This document shows, piece by piece, positions 61,125 through 64,000 of a stretch of 64,000 nt of DNA; the stretch's first letter is position 1; each line of letters opens with the position of its first letter. Source of the stretch: Phocoena phocoena (taxonomy: Eukaryota; Chordata; Mammalia; Artiodactyla; Phocoenidae); NCBI RefSeq assembly GCF_963924675.1, contig NC_089238.1, forward strand, positions 47,076,879 to 47,140,878, written 5' to 3'. The notes below the pieces were generated by a model. It did no database searches and was not told where the DNA came from. It saw only the letters and a list, made by a program, of their open reading frames with translations. The position numbers were made by a program, and so were the translations under genes.

Positions 61125-63050
61125 AATTCTTTTTGTTTTATTTTATTTTATTTGAGTCCCTAACTTGTACTCATGTATTTTGTGCTAACAGAAATACAGA
61201 GATACAATTTCTGGTCTAAAAAATCATAACATCTAATGGGGAGAGTAAAAGAAATAGGGCACATTTTTTTAAAAAGGAAAGAAAAAAGAAAGCAGAGTGA
61301 AATATATGCCACAAGAGACATACAAATAAAGTACTCCAGGTTTAAAAGAGAGTAGGGACTCAAATTATGGAAGATCACATCTAAGTGATCTGTGATGTGA
61401 CCTAAGTGGGAGGATCTGTGCATAGAGAGGGGAGTCAGGGGAGAGAGGGATGGAAGAGGAATTTGAATGGTGTTGAATGCTAGGCAGTCATAGTTTATTT
61501 CAAGACATAATGGATGATGTTTCTAATCAAGGTAATTGTATGAGTAGAGCTATACTTTAGAAAAATCACGTTAGCTTTATAATGTGGAGTAGATGAGAAT
61601 GAGAGGAGACAGGAAATAAGAGTTAGGAAGCTTTTGTAATAGCTGGGGTGGCAGTGGAAAGAGGAAGCAAAGATAAGACTTGAGGGGTTCTATAGCTTGC
61701 CTATAAGGGTGAAGAGTGGTCTTGGGTCTTGTGTCCTTAATTTAGTCCCTGGGAAATTTCCTAGTGTTCCTATTTTTAAAGCTATAATTTCAGAAGTGAT
61801 CTGAAAGTGGGAATAAATATTTACTACTGGGAAAATCTTGACTCCATGATTGTTGACCTCAATATCATTGATCTCAGGCATAGATGACCCACCACTGGCA
61901 TTCTCTGCTCCCATGCCATGTGGCTAAAGATTCCTATAAGATGTCATAAAATAATACTATTGGGTTACCTGAAAATTTGTGCAATATAACTAGGTCATTT
62001 GTAGTGCTCAGACCTTTATCTCATTTTTTTCTTACTTTCTGTGACTTTCCCTGAGGCTACGAGTTATGAGTGGGAGATGGTGGGAAGTCACTGGGGTATG
62101 CATTTTAAAGATGGTGACAAGCGTAATGTAGATTTTGGAGGTATTTGGAAAAAGGAGCGGTTAAGGAACTGGAGGTCATAACTGAAGAGGACAGTTACAT
62201 GGATTCAGTAGACAGGGAATGTTAATAGGTTAAAGAGGATTCTTGTACTCAGAATTAAATTCGTAGGTGAAGATTTTAGACGTTTAACAGTTTGAAATGT
62301 CGAGGTCTGCTCTGGGTGTCAAATACACTAAATACACCTCTACTCGTGGCCATAGGATTTGTGCTCCGAACACCAAATTGATTCCACATCAAAACTGCAT
62401 CTGTCATTGACAAAAGTAATTCTTTGAGGACAGTCATGTTTGACATCCCTTTTAGTCCTATACTATCAGAATTGTGTTTTATCTCTAATTTTTGGAGGTT
62501 TTTTGTTTGTATAGAGTATGGAAAACAGCATTGTGAGAAAAAATACATAATATTTTCATACTTGATGGTAGGGTCATTTCTAAATCATTGTAACTTGAGC
62601 CAAAATGATGTGCCACAGGTTTATTAACCCTTGTTGGTCTGGCAGCGATGCAAAAGTTCTTATTATACTTATCCTGTGGCCAAGTGAATGTAGATGATTT
62701 TTGAAAGTTATCAAATGGTCTTCTATTTTTTTCCTTATAACTCTTCTTGGTTTTTATTACAGTCTTGGTTTTCTAGCTCATGACTCTTCATATTTATATG
62801 CTTCAGCATGTCTTTTGTTCCATGTGGATTGTTTACTGTAGTGAAAAGTGTCATATATACATTCAGACCAAGAAACAAAAATTAGCCAGCATTCTTGAAA
62901 CTCTTGTGAAATCTTCCCTCTGTAGCTGGAATTAGTTCCTTTTCATTGCTTTATAGTACTGATTGTTTTAATGTACCACGAGAAATTAATCTATTGATGA
63001 ATGTTTGTTTTTCCAGTTTAGGGCTCTTACGTAAACTGCTGCTGTGGATA
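61125..63050. other. Unassigned intronic sequence
   Basis: Mostly unique-looking sequence of moderate GC. No splice-bordered KRAB or zinc-finger exon and no young repeat is visible. Confidence 0.35.
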
Positions 63051-63059
63051 TTTTTTTTA

Positions 63060-63985
63060 TTAAAAGTAATAGACTTAACTTTTAACTATTTTTTATTGAG
63101 GTATAATTGACATAACATTTTTAGTTTCAGTTGTACGTTATTTGATATTTGTGTGTACTGTGAAGTGATCACCACAATAAGTCTAGTTAACATCCATCAT
63201 CACCAGTTATAATTTTTTTTATGATAACTTTCAAGATGTTAGCAACTTTCAAATCTGCAATACAGTATTATTAACTACAGTCCTCATACTGTACATTACA
63301 TGACTGACTTTGTAACTGAAAGTTTGTACCTTATGGCCCCTTTCATGCATTTCTCCTACCTCCACTCTCTAGCCTCTGGCAACCACCAATCTGTTCTCTG
63401 TATCTATGTGCTTGTTTTTCTTTTTTTTAGATTCTACATAGATTGAGATCATATGGTTTTTGTCTTTCTCCGTCTGACTTATTTCATATAGCATAATTCC
63501 CTCAAGGTCCATCCATGTTGTTGCAAATAGCAAGACTCCCTTCTTTTTTATGGCTGAATATTCCATCCGTGGATACTTAGGTTGTTTCCATATGTGACTT
63601 CTGTAAATAATGCTGAAATGAACATGAGGATAGCCATCCTTTAGTATCCTAGGGGCGTTGGTTCCAGGGCCCCCCATGGATACCAAAATATGCAGATACT
63701 CAAGTCCCTTACATAAAAGGCATAGTATTTGCATATAACCCATATACATCCTCCCTTATACTTTAAATTATCTCTAGATTACTTAAAGTACCTAGTACAA
63801 TATAAGTGATGTGTAAATAGTTGTAACTGTCTTTTTTTATAATAGCCTTTCTTACAGGTGTGGCGATATTATTTCACTGTGGTTTTGATTTGTATTTCCC
63901 TAGTAATTAGTGATTTTGAACACCTCCTGTACCTGTTGGCCATTTGTATGTCTTCTTAGGAAAAATGTCTATTTATCTCCTCTGC
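63060..63985 (-). mobile_element. Antisense old L1 3' end, split by MER2-like element
   Basis: 'attgaggtataattgacata', 'gtgatcaccacaataagtct', 'ctctggcaaccaccaatctg' and 'tttcatatagcataattccc' are antisense L1 3' UTR/ORF2 end. It resumes after 63835 with 'ggttttgatttgtatttccc' and meets a T run at the window end. Confidence 0.78.
63635..63830 (+). mobile_element. MER2/Tigger-like DNA transposon fragment
   Basis: 'gttggttccagggcccccca', 'tggataccaaaatatgcaga' and 'tctctagattacttaaagta' match a MER2-type TcMar-Tigger non-autonomous element, nested in the antisense L1. Confidence 0.72.
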
Positions 63986-64000
63986 CTTTTTTTTTTTTTT

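Noticed and set aside
62276..62548. Minus-strand 90-codon frame as a possible exon of a zinc-finger or other gene
   Set aside because: No C2H2 or KRAB pattern, wrong strand for ZFP1, and no convincing splice sites.

Overview
The window is nuclear DNA of a mammal, most likely a cetacean. It carries a spliced mammalian gene, MIR and L2 relics, MaLR-type LTRs and many L1 copies. It also holds at least 27 tRNA-Glu-derived SINEs of the CHR type ('acttccctggtggcgcagtggtt' heads), which are typical of whales and dolphins and their hippo/ruminant relatives. The young subtype with the 'agcggctgggcccgtgagcc' body points to a toothed whale or close kin. The species call is inference.

Two protein-coding loci can be supported. 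(1) LDHD, mitochondrial D-lactate dehydrogenase, lies complete on the minus strand at 5061..1443. It has 11 coding exons, all with GT/AG borders and matching phases, summing to 1455 nt (484 codons plus stop), the length of the shorter human isoform as I recall it. (2) The 5' end of ZFP1, a KRAB zinc-finger gene, lies on the plus strand. It consists of a CpG-island promoter near 31.4-32.15 kb, a probable noncoding first exon ending at 31687, and a tiny coding exon at 37842-37900 encoding only MNKSQ. The KRAB and zinc-finger exons are not seen and should lie beyond the right edge. The order LDHD(-) / ZFP1(+) matches human 16q23.1 as I remember it.

Layout: 1-0.95 kb, sequence downstream of LDHD, nothing recognised; 0.95-5.1 kb, LDHD; 5.2-7.6 kb, LDHD upstream with a degraded class-I ERV pol remnant; 7.6-8.9 kb, SINE and old L1; 8.9-15.3 kb, a near-complete sense L1; 15.3-31.1 kb, old L1 and MaLR pieces, nested L1s, SINEs, a hAT transposase relic and solo LTRs; 31.35-32.2 kb, CpG island; 32.2-42.7 kb, ZFP1 introns filled with antisense L1 and SINEs, with the MNKSQ exon in the middle; 42.7-56.5 kb, a 13.9-kb nest in which one near-full-length antisense L1 sits inside another, itself carrying a SINE and a small mRNA retrocopy; 56.5-64 kb, older L1, SINEs and DNA-transposon relics.

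I found no previously undescribed biological system. The most informative items are the LDHD model (with a frame break in the alternative long isoform), the ZFP1 five-codon exon, the promoter motifs, and the insertion stratigraphy shown by target-site duplications (TSDs). All boundaries were read by eye; repeat family names are from memory of consensus sequences and are hedged where unsure.
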